A stretch of 64,000 nt of DNA from Methylocucumis oryzae (GTDB lineage: Bacteria > Pseudomonadota > Gammaproteobacteria > Methylococcales > Methylomonadaceae): contig NZ_LAJX01000015.1 of the NCBI RefSeq assembly GCF_000963695.1, forward strand, positions 1 to 64,000. The letters are read 5' to 3'. This document shows positions 32,031 through 42,967 of the stretch, piece by piece. Made by a program: the position numbers and the translations under genes. Numbering within the stretch: position 1 is the stretch's first letter; each line of letters opens with the position of its first letter. The notes below the pieces were generated by a model. The model saw only the letters and a program-made list of their open reading frames with translations. It ran no database searches and was not told the DNA's origin.

Positions 32031-32348
32031 TCAGCGAGGTGCGTAGCATTCGATAGGTTCAACGGCTTTATCATTAACGGTGATAGTAATGCCCTGACCA
32101 CGCGTGTGATTAAGCTTAAAGCTGCCGAGCCCTACCGGATACCAACGATTATTGAGGTTTACCCAACGCGCTTTGCCCGCATCATTGCTTAGGTTCACAA
32201 TAGCGATGGTCTCTACTTGCGCAGTATGAGTCAGTTTAAACGCCGCTGAATTGTCTGCGAGTTTATTACACGAGCAATCGGTAAGCGCGCTGGTGTTAAT
32301 TAAGTTATTTTCATCAATGGTAATGCTAAGCGATTTAATAGCGCTCAT
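32031..32348 (-). CDS. Unrecognised small protein (105 aa)
   Basis: I do not recognise this gene. The product is soluble-looking, with no signal peptide or membrane helix. It contains three cysteines, two in CSCNK (about 25-29) and one near the C-terminus (IECYAPR). Sequence such as FKLTHTAQVETIAIVNLSNDAGKARWVNLNNRWYPVGL suggests an all-beta fold. It begins 17 bp after the FecR-TPR-barrel gene on the same strand, so is likely co-transcribed. It might be an accessory of that envelope protein, but without a signal peptide this is only a guess. Confidence 0.55.
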   Translation of the reverse strand: MSAIKSLSITIDENNLINTSALTDCSCNKLADNSAAFKLTHTAQVETIAIVNLSNDAGKARWVNLNNRWYPVGLGSFKLNHTRGQGITITVNDKAVEPIECYAPR

Positions 32349-32365
32349 TTCTCCCCCCTTCTAAG

Positions 32366-35300
32366 TTATTGAATAGACAACGTGACACTGGAAAAGAAAA
32401 TCCTTTCCGGAAAAAGACTACTGCGTTGAAAATCGGTATCAGTATAGGCAAAGCGGTTATCGAATACATTGAGTACGCCGAGTGTGATTAATCCATAGCG
32501 TTTAGGTAAACGGTATTGCGCGCTTAAATCCAGTAATAAAAAATCAGATTTTTGAGGTATAAAGTTAACAAAATCATCAGAATACTCACCTTTTTGGCTA
32601 TAGTAAGCAGGCTTAATATGTAGGCTTAGGCCGTTGGCACTAAAATATGATAAGCCGAAAGGGAGTTTATGCGTTTCCAGATTGCGTGCGATTTCAAAAT
32701 AAGAGGCATTGTCATAAAAACTATATAAGTAATCGACCGATGCGACTAAGCCCTCCATGATAATGTAATTCCAATATGCTCTATGCAGTCTTTCAGTGAT
32801 GAGTAATGTGCTTTGTGTCTGAATGTCCGGATATTTGATGTCGCGTTGACTCCACTCATAACCTATACGCATGTTATCCAACACTTGTTGGTCTATGCCT
32901 ACGCCATAACGCCAGCTACTTTCACCATTAATGCCATCAAAAAATTGGTTAAAGCCAGCGACTTGGGTGGGCTCTATGGTTTGGTCGTTAACAAAGCTAT
33001 GTTTTAGCGTTCTAAAACGCCGCAGCACGTAATGTAGTGCCGGAATACGGTTGCCAGGTTAGGCCAAATTTTGGATTGACTTGGTTCACACTAGCGCTAG
33101 GGTCGTGCAAAAAATCTGCAGACAATCCTGCTGTTACCGTGAAAGCTTTAGCGAGATTCCAATGCGAATAAAGATACCCGGTGTTGTTTTCTAATTGCGG
33201 GTTAGTGCTTAGGCAAACTGGAAAGAAAGCGGCATCTTGACAGTTTTGGTCGGCATGGTAATGACTGAAACCGCTAATCAAGCGTACAGACGCTAAACTA
33301 TACACGTGTTGCGTCTCTGCGCTAAAGCCATCGTCATCGAGTTTAGAATCAATGAAAGGGACAACTTGTGTGCGATTGCGGTTTTCTTTGTAAGTCACAT
33401 TGGAAATCATGTCTGAGCCGGGGGAAAACTGATGGCGCAAGCCTAGACGCCAAAGGTCACTATCAACATTGTTTCTGAATTTATGACCAAAGCTTCTAAT
33501 CAGGCGCAAATCCCCGCTGTCTTCGTCAGCGTGTTTATATTCGACTTGAATACTGGTTTTTGCGCTGAAGTTGTATTGCGCCAAGATGTCGTAAATATTT
33601 TGCTCAGTATCGTTATTGTCTCGGTAACCGTCTGATTTATAGTGATATTGGCCTAACGAAATACCCAAATCGCCGTGTTGATAGGTCGCAACGGCATCAT
33701 TGGCGTATGTGTTATTGCTGGCAATTAAGCCTGTCGTTTGTAAATACCAGCCGTCACGCATAAATAATGGGTTAAATTCGCGGAATGACGCAGAGGTTGA
33801 GCCTGAGGTTTGTAAAATACCGAGGTTGGGCTGGCTTAGCTGAGGCTGTAGCATCGCAAGGTTATTAGGTTGCCATAACTGCATTTGCAATATTTCTGAG
33901 ACTCTGGCGACTTGTTGATTAGGCATACTGGTATAGGTATCGGCTAAAAAACGATGCGCAGAGAAATTGGTCGGGTCTTGTAATACCGATTTGCTGGCTT
34001 CGGTTAATGCTGCTTTAGTAAAGCCTAAATCGGTATAAATACGAGCTAAGCTAGCACTGCGTGCAGCTTGGTCTTGGTCTAGTAATTGCCTAGAACGATA
34101 AACAGCTCGGTTGTCATTTAATTCTATGGCTTTATTAACCGCAGTTAAGGCTTGTGTCGGTTGATTAGTCGTTTGCTTGGCAATGGCTTGGTAAAAATAC
34201 GGCGTGGGGTCTTTGGGATCGTTTTCTTCGGCAAGCTTAAATTGCAGCTCAGCAATTTTTAAGCGGTTTTGTTCGTAGTACGCTTTGCCTAGGTAGCTTC
34301 TAATCAATGAGTCATTAGGGTCTAAGCTAGCGGCATGTTCTAATTTAGTAACGCCTTCGTCTAAGTGATTTTTTCTGATAGCGGCTAATGCTAAGCCAAA
34401 ATGTGCCAGTGGATCGGAGGCGTCTTTACTAAGCGCTGTCTTAAAGTCGGTTTCGGCTGCTTCTGTTGCATTGTCCATCAATCGAGTAAAGCCTAATACT
34501 GCATAAGCTCGGCCAATATTAGGGTTGTATTTTACGGCCATTGCAGCGGCTTGGGTGGCATTTTGAGTGTCGCCTAGTGAGGCTAATAACTCTGCGTGAC
34601 GACTATGCGCTAATGCATTATCAGGCGCTAGCTTTAGCGCCGCTTCTACACTGGCAAGTGCTGCGGGTAATTGGAATTGAGCTTGTTGTATATACGAATG
34701 CGCAATATGAACAGTGGCGTTATCTGGCGCTAGCTTAACAGCTCGGTCTATATAAGATTGAGCCGTTGTTTTGTTATTTTGCGTTAAGTTAATAATGGCT
34801 TGTTGAGCCAGAAGTAAGGCATGATTAGGTGTTTGTATTAAGCCTTGGTTCAGTAGCTGTTGTGCTTGGTCAATTTTGCCTAAGGTCAATAATAAGCCAA
34901 TTTTAATAGCAAGAATATCAGGTTGAACATCCTGCTCGGATAGTCTGTTCAACGTGGTCAATGCTTGATAAGCATTACCCTTATGATATTGACTGAGAGC
35001 GTCGGTAACGGTGGCATTGCTACTGTCGTCAGCAAAACCTTCGGTGTCGATGATAGGTGGATAATACAGCGCCCATTGTACCGAATCTTCAGGATGCAAT
35101 AACAACTTAGTTACAGGAACTGTATTAGCGCTAGCAGCGGCGGTTTGCCCGTTTTCAATTCGCACTTCTCCGCGTTGGTTATAGGCGCGAACTTTACCTT
35201 CAAAAACGGTAATTTCTACGCCTTCAGCTTTGGCGTCGATTAAAAATTCTGTGCCTTCAATACCGGCATTGAGGTGCGGCGTGGTAATGTCGAATTTATG

Positions 35301-35669
35301 GTGGGTATGGCTGCGCACATAGACTTGGCCTTGCTCAACTGATAATAACACACGCGAACCTAAACCTAAGAAGTTTAGTAACGTATTTTCACTGAGGGCT
35401 AAATAGGTGGCGACGTCTTCGCCCATTGATAAAACGGCGCGGCTTAATGCTTGTGTGCGCACTTTATCGTTATTGCAATAGGTTTGGTTAATGCTGGCCG
35501 GTTGCCAGTTTTCCGTGGTGGCTTTAAACGATTCGACTTTGCCTTGTGCAGAAACTAATTGAGCAATATTGTCTCGACAAGACACAGCATTGCCATCGCC
35601 TATGGCAGGGAAGCCGTAGAGCAGTAGACTACTCAGTAAAATTTTCTGCAACAATGGGTTCTGAATCAT
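32366..35669 (-). CDS. FecR-domain, TPR and beta-barrel envelope protein (one frameshift)
   Basis: The restored protein has about 1100 residues. A signal peptide (cleaved near AIGDG) is followed by a FecR-type domain (about 30-180; LALSENTLLNFLG, IEGTEFLIDA, FEGKVRAYNQRG). A long TPR array (about 220-600; repeated LAPDNA, LDPNDS and ALA patterns) leads into a C-terminal region rich in alternating aromatic strands, likely an outer-membrane beta-barrel ending FSSVTLSIQ. The frame breaks in the A run 33014-33017 and rejoins at LRAAAFRTLKHS. It may be a secretion or sensing porin; pairing with a CHASE2 cyclase is a recurrent arrangement. The substrate is unknown. Confidence 0.78.
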
Positions 35670-35812
35670 CTTACAAGGCTAACGAGAGCCGAAAATGTGA
35701 AGTTAATAATAGTATAAAATGTTTACAGACTAGTTGGTAATAGTTAACAAGATAACTTATCCACAAAATTGGTAAAAATAGATAGGCTTGTCTTGACAAG
35801 ACTAATTATAGA

Positions 35813-37082
35813 TTAACATTCAAATTTTTTTATTTTTAGCAATTCGATGAATTCATGAGCAGCTACCGGTTTCGAGTAATAATAGCCTTGGCCATAATCA
35901 CTGCTCATCCCTTTAAGGATATGGTGTTCGCGATTCGACTCTATGCCTTCCGCTACGATGTTTAAACCTAAAGACTTTGCCAATACGCACAGTGACTTAA
36001 CGATTTCAAAGCTTTTAGGGTTGTCCAGCATGGTTGAGATAAACGATTTGTCGATTTTTAAGGTATCAATCGGGAAGCGATGTAAGTAGCTAAAGCTGGA
36101 ATAACCCGTACCAAAATCGTCTATCGCAATGCTTGCGCCAAGTTTTTTTATTTCATTTAACGTATTAATCGTATTAATGGGATCTGCCATTAAGATGGAT
36201 TCAGTGATTTCAAATTTAATATGCTCGCCGTTGATTCGACTTCTTTCAAAAATGAATTTGATGTTCTCGGCTAAATCGGGAGGAGCAAATTGGCGGCTTG
36301 ATAAGTTAATGCTAATAAAGTTTAACTGGTCGGGTAGGACTTTTTGGAACATCTTATAAGAACGGCAAGCGTCTTCAATGAGCCATAAGCCTAATGCGAT
36401 AATAATATCCGATTGTTCCGCGATGGGAATGAATTCCAGCGGGGGGATTAAGCCGCGTTCAGGATGTCGCCAACGAATCAAAGCTTCAGCGCCAATGATG
36501 CGGCATTGAACTAAGTCAACTATCGGCTGATAAAACAGTTCAAATTGATTTTCAGCTAACGCATGTTTTAACTCGTCCTCAGCTTCTACTTGGCAAGCGG
36601 TTAAATAAGTTGCTTGCTGCAGTGATTGAGAGGATTCGGATGCGATTAAAAATTCTTCGCTATTCGGTGTGGTGACGGCATGTTCTAAACGTTCACGCAT
36701 TTCACGGTAACGTTTTTAAAATTACTTTTAATAAGGTATTAACAAACGGGTCAATACAACTGACTTTCTCGTCGAAGTGCTTGCGAGTAATGATAATGAC
36801 TTCTAGTATACTACTGGCGACTGCTGTTGCTGAACGTAGTCCGTCATCAATTAATGCCATTTCACCGAAAATGGAACCTTGGCTTAAACGGCTAATAAGT
36901 TTGGTTTCGCCATTGATGAGTACGAATAATTCAACTTCGCCTTTGACTATAATGTAGGCGTTATCGCCAGGCTCACCTTCTTTAAAAATACATTCACCTT
37001 GGAAATAGGTTTTGCGCACACTCGTGGTATAACCTCGGTGTAAGCCAGTAAGAATACGAAAAGAGCTAAATGTTGGTTCCAC
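35813..37082 (-). CDS. Cyclic-nucleotide-binding EAL phosphodiesterase (one frameshift)
   Basis: The 422-residue protein joins an N-terminal cyclic-nucleotide-binding domain (about 20-125; EGEPGDNAYII, GSIFGEMALIDDGLRSATAVA, matching the phosphate-binding cassette) to an EAL domain (about 170-415). The EAL part retains GAEALIRW, FEITES, IDDFGTGYSS, LKIDKSF, AEGIES and QGYYYSKP, so it should hydrolyse cyclic di-GMP. A break in the T run 36713-36717 separates the domains; removing one base gives VILKRYREMRERLE. The simplest reading is a cAMP- or cGMP-controlled phosphodiesterase, perhaps answering the nearby CHASE2 cyclase. Confidence 0.87.
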
Positions 37083-37219
37083 GATAAAATCTCGTATCGG
37101 TTAGACGGGCGTGAAGTTAGTTGACTAGTTTTTATCACTAAGTCACTTCAGTTACAACATTTGTTTGGGCTATCCACTTAAGCTGGGACATTTTTAATTT
37201 TAGCCCGTAGCGCTAAACT

Positions 37220-37319
37220 GTCATTCCGGCAGGGATTGCTGGAATCCAGACACCATGGTTGGTAAGGTTTTAAGCACATCTCTGTGTCCTTGAACTCGGC
37301 AATCCATGCCGAGATGACG
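37220..37319. repeat. Intergenic inverted repeat
   Basis: GTCATTCCGGCAGGGATTGC at the left is the imperfect reverse complement of GGCAATCCATGCCGAGATGAC at the right, enclosing about 55 bp. The CATTCC...GGAATCC pattern resembles widespread Nemis- or REP-like palindromes of proteobacteria. No coding content is seen. Confidence 0.65.
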
Positions 37320-37344
37320 TAGCTTTCATTTTAGTTGTCCCGGT

Positions 37345-38325
37345 TTAAGCTTTGCTAGCTGTGCCTGCGCCTGCGTAGTTTAAGCAGATAAATAGAAAAA
37401 ACTGAGTGCCAAAAATTAAATTGGCGAGCAATAAGTGAATCGGTTGCGATACCGGTGGCATACCTAAACGGTCTAAGCTAATGCCGGCGATGATGGCTGC
37501 GGCGACTAGTCCTGCTAAGCTTAATCCTGTTTTAACCAATAGCTGCGTGCGTGGTAGTGCCTTAAATAAGCGCCAAGCCAACCAAGCATTGGTGAATAAT
37601 ATCAACGATGAAAACGAGCGATGCACATAGAAAATAATTGGAAAATCATCACGCCAGTATTTTCTATCGATATAGCCATGCTCGTGGGCAATAAAATCCA
37701 CAGCTTCTCTTACTTGTGTACCCATACCGATTTGTATCAGGGTCATCAGCATTGCGACAATAACAACCGTTTTGATTTTATTTGGCAAACCCTGTGTCTG
37801 AAGTGAGGCAAGACTGTGTTGTTGCGAACGGGCAATGGTGTAAATTAATAACGCGACAATCGCTAAGGCCATTAGCATGTGCAAAGTAATCATAACCGGT
37901 TTTAAGTTGCTAGCGACAACCGTTGAGCCTAGCCAGCCTTGAAAACCGACCAGCAGCAGACAACTTATTGCTAAATAACAAATCATTTTGTCTGTTTTTA
38001 AAAATACTCGCGAAGTCCATGCGGTAGTAAGAATTAATAGGCCTATTGTCATGCCAATGAGTCGATTCGTGTATTCAGTCCAGGTTTTAACGGGATTGAA
38101 CGCTGTGTTTTCATAGCCTAACTGGGCATATATTTGATGATAATTGACCGGTAATTGACTTTCATTGGTAGGTGGAATCCATTTGCCAAAGCAAGTCGGC
38201 CAGTCCGGACAGCCCATGCCGGCGCCCGATGCTCTCACAATGCCGCCGACTAAGATGAGAAAATAAACAGCAGCAATGGTAATGGTGCCCAAACGGCGAA
38301 AATTGACTATGTCAGGATGGGTCAT
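37345..38325 (-). CDS. ctaA: Heme A synthase
   Basis: CtaA/Cox15 oxidises heme O to heme A for aa3-type cytochrome oxidase in the inner membrane. The 326-residue protein has about eight membrane helices and family signatures: VRASGAGMGCPDWPTCFGKW near residue 31 with its cysteine pair, EYTNRLIG near 84, HMLMALAIVA, and the haem-binding VHRSFSS and HLLLANLIFG regions. This indicates that the host runs an aa3 oxidase. The next gene upstream is ygfZ. Confidence 0.93.
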   Translation of the reverse strand: MTHPDIVNFRRLGTITIAAVYFLILVGGIVRASGAGMGCPDWPTCFGKWIPPTNESQLPVNYHQIYAQLGYENTAFNPVKTWTEYTNRLIGMTIGLLILTTAWTSRVFLKTDKMICYLAISCLLLVGFQGWLGSTVVASNLKPVMITLHMLMALAIVALLIYTIARSQQHSLASLQTQGLPNKIKTVVIVAMLMTLIQIGMGTQVREAVDFIAHEHGYIDRKYWRDDFPIIFYVHRSFSSLILFTNAWLAWRLFKALPRTQLLVKTGLSLAGLVAAAIIAGISLDRLGMPPVSQPIHLLLANLIFGTQFFLFICLNYAGAGTASKA

Positions 38326-38354
38326 CGTAACCTCATAAGTTTCTGTGTCGGTAG

Positions 38355-38381
38355 GGCGGATTTGCCGATAGGCAATCCGCC
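38355..38381. repeat. Short palindrome between ctaA and ygfZ
   Basis: GGCGGATTTGCC pairs with GGCAATCCGCC around GATA and is followed on the plus strand by ATTTTTG. It resembles common proteobacterial REP-type palindromes; it may also end ygfZ transcription. Confidence 0.55.
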
Positions 38382-38408
38382 ATTTTTGTGTACACCGATG
38401 GCGGTTTG

Positions 38409-39359
38409 CTATCGCGAATAATTACACTCTAACAAGGTAATAGGCGCGTGATCGGGTAATGTTAGACGATGTTCCCCGCTGTCTGAATACGCTAATACAA
38501 TTAACAGTCGGCAAGACGAGCCTAGACTACAAGCCGATAAAACTTTACCGGCACTGTTTTCTCCTGTTTCTGATGATGAAACACTTAGTTCATCAAGCAC
38601 AGCCGTGTTAACTTCAGGTGGTTGAGGGCTGTTGATTTCAGCGAGTACGAGGCGACGTTTAGCTTTACCCAAATAATGGGTTCGGGCAATAATTTCTTGA
38701 CCGGTATAACAGCCCTTGTCAAAGCTAAGTGCGCCTAACAACCCTAAATTCAACATCTGCGGAATATACGTTTCTGCTGTGTCAGCGTTTAACCAGGGAA
38801 CACCATCGGTGATGTCTAAATAGTGCCATACCGAGTAAGACGTGGGTATATAGCCTTTTTGTACTGACGCTTGCCAAATGCTTTGCGCTCGTTCCAGGGT
38901 TGCAACGATGATAGTTCGGTTAAACCAAGTGACCGTGAGTGGGGCCACTTCGGTGACCTGGTAGTTACTTGTTTGAGCAACTAGATTGGGGTTTAAGCCT
39001 ATTAAGCAATAGTTATCATCATCGTTAATCGAAACCTTGGCACGCAAAATAAAACGACTTAAGCGCGTTTTTATGCTCTCTTTTTGCTCGCTAGGCACTA
39101 TCATTAACCAAGTGTCTTGGTGTTTTATCAGTAAAAAAATCGCAGATACCCGGCCATTCGGTGTGCATATCGCGCCAAGACCGGCTTGTTGTTCGTTGAG
39201 TTGAGTGACATTTAACGTCACTTGGCCTTGCAAAAAACTGGTCGCATCGGCACCTGATACGGTCAACACCGATAACTCTGTTAATGGGAAAATGCCCAGG
39301 GCTAAGTTATCAGTAGCAAGGCTTTGTGTAGCTAAAAAGTTTTTCCAGTGTGGATTCAT
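38409..39359 (-). CDS. ygfZ: Folate-binding Fe-S/tRNA-modification protein YgfZ
   Basis: YgfZ is a tetrahydrofolate-binding protein that supports Fe-S enzyme maturation, including tRNA methylthiolation. The family signature KGCYTGQEIIARTHYLGKAKRRL is present near residue 215, with the conserved cysteine, and FLQGQVTLNV lies near the N-terminus. The start MNPHWKNFL at 39359 is chosen over an in-frame TTG six codons upstream. It lies just downstream of trkA. Confidence 0.9.
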   Translation of the reverse strand: MNPHWKNFLATQSLATDNLALGIFPLTELSVLTVSGADATSFLQGQVTLNVTQLNEQQAGLGAICTPNGRVSAIFLLIKHQDTWLMIVPSEQKESIKTRLSRFILRAKVSINDDDNYCLIGLNPNLVAQTSNYQVTEVAPLTVTWFNRTIIVATLERAQSIWQASVQKGYIPTSYSVWHYLDITDGVPWLNADTAETYIPQMLNLGLLGALSFDKGCYTGQEIIARTHYLGKAKRRLVLAEINSPQPPEVNTAVLDELSVSSSETGENSAGKVLSACSLGSSCRLLIVLAYSDSGEHRLTLPDHAPITLLECNYSR

Positions 39360-39383
39360 GGTTAAGATATAAGGCAAACCTGA

Positions 39384-40752
39384 TTATGCAGCGAGTGAAC
39401 GGAAATGTTCTTCAATATTGGCGACGAGTTTTTTTTCTAACGTAAACATGACCACATGGTCGCCGTCTTCAAATACCGTATCGTGATGAATAGCAATGGC
39501 TTCATTGTTGCGGATGAGCGCGCCTAATACAACGCCATCAGGTAACTTAACGGTATCAACAGTGCGGCCAACAACGGACAACTCGCCATTGCCTTGATGA
39601 GCAACTGCTTCTATGGCTTCTGCCGTGCCATTACGCAGCAAACTAACTTGAGCAACATCACATTGTCTGACATGTTTTAAAATACTGCCTAAAGTTTCAA
39701 CATTCGGTAGTACCGCTAAATCAATGCCAGTACCAGGTAGTAATTTGTTGTAATACAAATGGTTTAAGATACAAATGGCTTTGCGCGCACCGTGAGATTT
39801 GGCTAAAGATGCGGAAATAATATTAACCCCATCGTTATCAGTAATAGCGCAATACAAATCGACTTTATCTATCGACTCTTCAACGAGCAAGGTTTCATCG
39901 CCACAATCACCTTGTAAAACAATGGTATTGCTTAACTCGTTAGCGATTTTTTTCACTCGCTTCGGGTCTTGTTCGATGATTTTAACATAATGGTCTTTCT
40001 CTAAGGCTAACGCCAAACGCTTACCAATATGGCCGCCACCCGCGATAAGAATGCGTTTAAGTGGTTTTTCTAAGCAACCAATATCTTTTAACAGCCGTCT
40101 GACTTCCAGTTTAGGGGCAAAGAAAAACACTTCGTCGCCGGGCAATAACATGGCTTCGCCGCTAACCGCTAAAGGGCTGCTATTACGAAAAATGGCAACA
40201 ATGCGTATGCGCCCTTCCGTTAAGCGGTTTTTTAAGGTTTTAATTTTTTTGCCAGTTAGAAAGCTATTGTCAACGACTTTCACTGAAAATAACCGTACTA
40301 AACCACCGGCGAAATCCGAAATATGCAAAACGCCAGGGAGTTCGATTAAATTGCGTATCGACTCCATAACGTTTTTGTTCCGGGCTAATCACAATATCAA
40401 TTGGTATGCCGTCTTGGCCAAATAGCTTAGGGTTTTTTAAGTAATCAATGGCACGAATGCGAGCGATGGTTTTAGGCCGACTGTAGAGTTTACTGATAAT
40501 CGTACAGGCTAAAATATTGGTTTCATCGCGATTGGTAACGGCAATGACTAAGTCCGTATTGTGAACATCAGCTTGTTCTAAGACTTTGGGGTAAGAAGCA
40601 TTACCTACGATAGTGTTAATTTTTAGCCGAGTTTTTAATGCCTCTAGTTTTACCTTATCCGTGTCTAATATGGTAATTTCATTGGCTTCACCGGCCAGTG
40701 CTTCGGCTACGGAAGAACCTGTACTGCCCGCGCCTAAAATCAAAATTCTCAT
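39384..40752 (-). CDS. trkA: Trk potassium-uptake regulator TrkA (one frameshift)
   Basis: TrkA is the NAD(H)-binding gating subunit of the Trk K+ channel. Two tandem RCK_N/RCK_C units are present: the first begins ILILGAGSTGSSVAEAL and the second ILIAGGGHIGKRLALALE near residue 230. The frame is broken at the T run 40372-40376; deleting one base gives ISPEQNVMESIRNLIELPG and a 455-residue protein, the usual length. It lies 27 bp after kup, so both K+ systems are co-located. No trkH/trkG is in the window. Confidence 0.93.
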
Positions 40753-40779
40753 GACAGCCTTTAACTAATAATGGCAAGC

Positions 40780-42669
40780 TTAAATTTCAAATTGTACACC
40801 TAATTCAACCACACGTGCGGCAGGTATTTTAAAGAACTGAATAGGGGATGACGCATTTCTAAACATAGTAATAAAAATCTTTTCTTGCCAGGGATTTAAA
40901 TCCGGCTCGTCAGATGGAATCAAGGTTTCTCGGCTAATAAAAAATGTCGCTAATGCAGGGTTTACGTTTAACCCTTTAGAACTACATAATTCCAATATTT
41001 TTGGGACATTAGGCGTTTCATAAAAACCATGTTTAGCCGTTACGCGGAAAAACCCTTGGGCTAGTTGGTCTATGTTTAAGCGTTGGTTATCTGCTATGAA
41101 AGGGATGTCTTCGGTAGTAATCGTCAAAATGACAATACGTTCATGCAGCACTTGGTTATGGGTGTAATTAATTTGCAAAGCATGAGGCATACTTAAGCTG
41201 CGTGAATTCATATAAACCGCTGTGCCTGGTACACGCGCGAGTGGCGGCTTGAGTTTAAGTCGGCTTATGAAGCCTGTTAACGATATGGCGGCCTCTTGTA
41301 AATGATACGTTAACACTTCGCGGCCTCGGCGCCATGTGTGCATTAGCAAAAATAATAAGCAACCTAGCAATAACGGAAACCAGCCACCTTGAGGAATTTT
41401 TAAAAAATTAGCGCCCAAAAACGCACTATCGACCAGTAAAAATAACGCAACCGTTAAATAGGCATAGTGAGGGCGCCATTGCCAACTATCTAAAGCGACA
41501 ATTAATGTTAAACAAGTGGTTATCATCATTGTACCCGTTACCGCAATCCCATAAGCGGCAGCCAGTTGACTAGACGAACCAAAGCCCAGCACGGTTAAAA
41601 TCACTAAAACCAATAAAATATGATTCATTGTCGGCACATAAATTTGCCCCTTGGTTTCGCTAGATGTGTATACACGGCGCATACGAGGGATATAGTCCAT
41701 TTGCATGGCTTGGCTAGTGATGGAAAATGCGCCAGAAATGACGGCTTGTGAAGCAATAACGGTTGCGCACGTTGCTAGGCCAATCATCGGGTAGATTGCG
41801 CTTTCGGGTACTAAGAGGTAAAACGGGTTTAGCACTGCATGGCTATCGCGCATGATTAACGCACCTTGACCAAAATAGTTTAAGACAAGCGCCGGTAATA
41901 CTAATAAAAACCATGCGATTTCCACTGGTTTTTTACCAAAATGTCCCATATCAGCATATAACGCTTCCGCGCCGGTGAGTGCTAAAACTACGGCACCTAG
42001 CGCAATAAAGGCGTGCCATTGATGCGTAATGAAAAACTTAAGGCCATGTAAGGGGTTTAACGCTTCTAACACCATAGGCGTTTCGGCAATACTTAAACCA
42101 CCTAAAAAGCCCAATAAGACGAACCATGTCAGCATGATAGGCCCAAAAAACGCCCCTACTTTTGCAGTGCCACGGCTTTGAATTAAAAACAATGCAACTA
42201 ATACCGTAATCGTAATGGGTTGCACATACATGTGTAGCGAGGGCGCTGCCACTTGCAAGCCTTCAACGGCGCTGAGTACTGAAATAGCGGGCGTAATAAT
42301 ACCATCGCCATAAAATAACGCAGTGCCAAATAAGCCTAAAGCTATTAATAATTGCCGCTGCTTGGCTTGGTTTCGGTGGCGTAGTGCTAATGCCATTAAC
42401 GCCATAATGCCACCTTCACCGTTATTATTCGCGCGCATCACAAACAGTACATATTTAACCGAGATAACCAGAATTAAATTCCAAAAAATCAACGACAAAA
42501 TGCCTAGCACATTTTCGGGTGTCGCCGCTATAGCATGAGGGCCATGAAAAATTTCTTTCATGGTGTATAACGGACTCGTGCCGACATCGCCATAGACAAT
42601 GCCTAAAGCCGCTAACATTAAAGCCGGTAATTGAGAATTTGATTCGTGGGTAGAAGAATGAGTCATCAT
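40780..42669 (-). CDS. kup: Kup/Trk-type low-affinity potassium transporter
   Basis: Kup imports K+ with protons. The protein has about twelve membrane helices after the family N-terminus LMLAALGIVYGDVGTSPLYTMKEIF, then NNNGEGGIMAL and a soluble C-terminal domain of about 180 residues. The total is about 629 residues, the normal size. The ATG at 42669 (MMTHSSTHES) is preferred over a Cys/Arg-rich extension to 42702. It is the first gene of a kup-trkA-ygfZ group. Confidence 0.94.
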   Translation of the reverse strand: MMTHSSTHESNSQLPALMLAALGIVYGDVGTSPLYTMKEIFHGPHAIAATPENVLGILSLIFWNLILVISVKYVLFVMRANNNGEGGIMALMALALRHRNQAKQRQLLIALGLFGTALFYGDGIITPAISVLSAVEGLQVAAPSLHMYVQPITITVLVALFLIQSRGTAKVGAFFGPIMLTWFVLLGFLGGLSIAETPMVLEALNPLHGLKFFITHQWHAFIALGAVVLALTGAEALYADMGHFGKKPVEIAWFLLVLPALVLNYFGQGALIMRDSHAVLNPFYLLVPESAIYPMIGLATCATVIASQAVISGAFSITSQAMQMDYIPRMRRVYTSSETKGQIYVPTMNHILLVLVILTVLGFGSSSQLAAAYGIAVTGTMMITTCLTLIVALDSWQWRPHYAYLTVALFLLVDSAFLGANFLKIPQGGWFPLLLGCLLFLLMHTWRRGREVLTYHLQEAAISLTGFISRLKLKPPLARVPGTAVYMNSRSLSMPHALQINYTHNQVLHERIVILTITTEDIPFIADNQRLNIDQLAQGFFRVTAKHGFYETPNVPKILELCSSKGLNVNPALATFFISRETLIPSDEPDLNPWQEKIFITMFRNASSPIQFFKIPAARVVELGVQFEI

Positions 42670-42843
42670 GATGCGTCGGCGCCAACAAAAACAGCCGCGC
42701 ATTTTCTCATTAGCGTACGAAAAAGCTAAGCAAAAATTAATGCGCTATTTTGGTTGGTCATTGCTTTGATTTGGTGCGTGTATTCACGTTTACTGGTCCT
42801 ACTTTATGAGTGCTGGATTAAATACTCGGTGTTTTTTGTTAAC

Positions 42844-42859
42844 TGGCGTGTTAATTGCT
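42844..42859 (+). promoter_or_regulatory. Candidate sigma-54 promoter upstream of the chemoreceptor
   Basis: TGGCGTGTTAATTGCT matches the -24/-12 pattern TGGCAC-N5-TTGCT, with GG and GC exactly 12 bp apart. Initiation would be near 42871, about 97 bp before the chemoreceptor start. Confidence 0.5.
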
Positions 42860-42967
42860 GTTAATAGCCGTTAGCTCAACGGCGAGATAACGGATGACAA
42901 TGGCGTCTTATCATTTCAGCTCTGGAGTTGCGTCCAGTTTTTAGGCAAAAACTTTATTCATCCTCTT

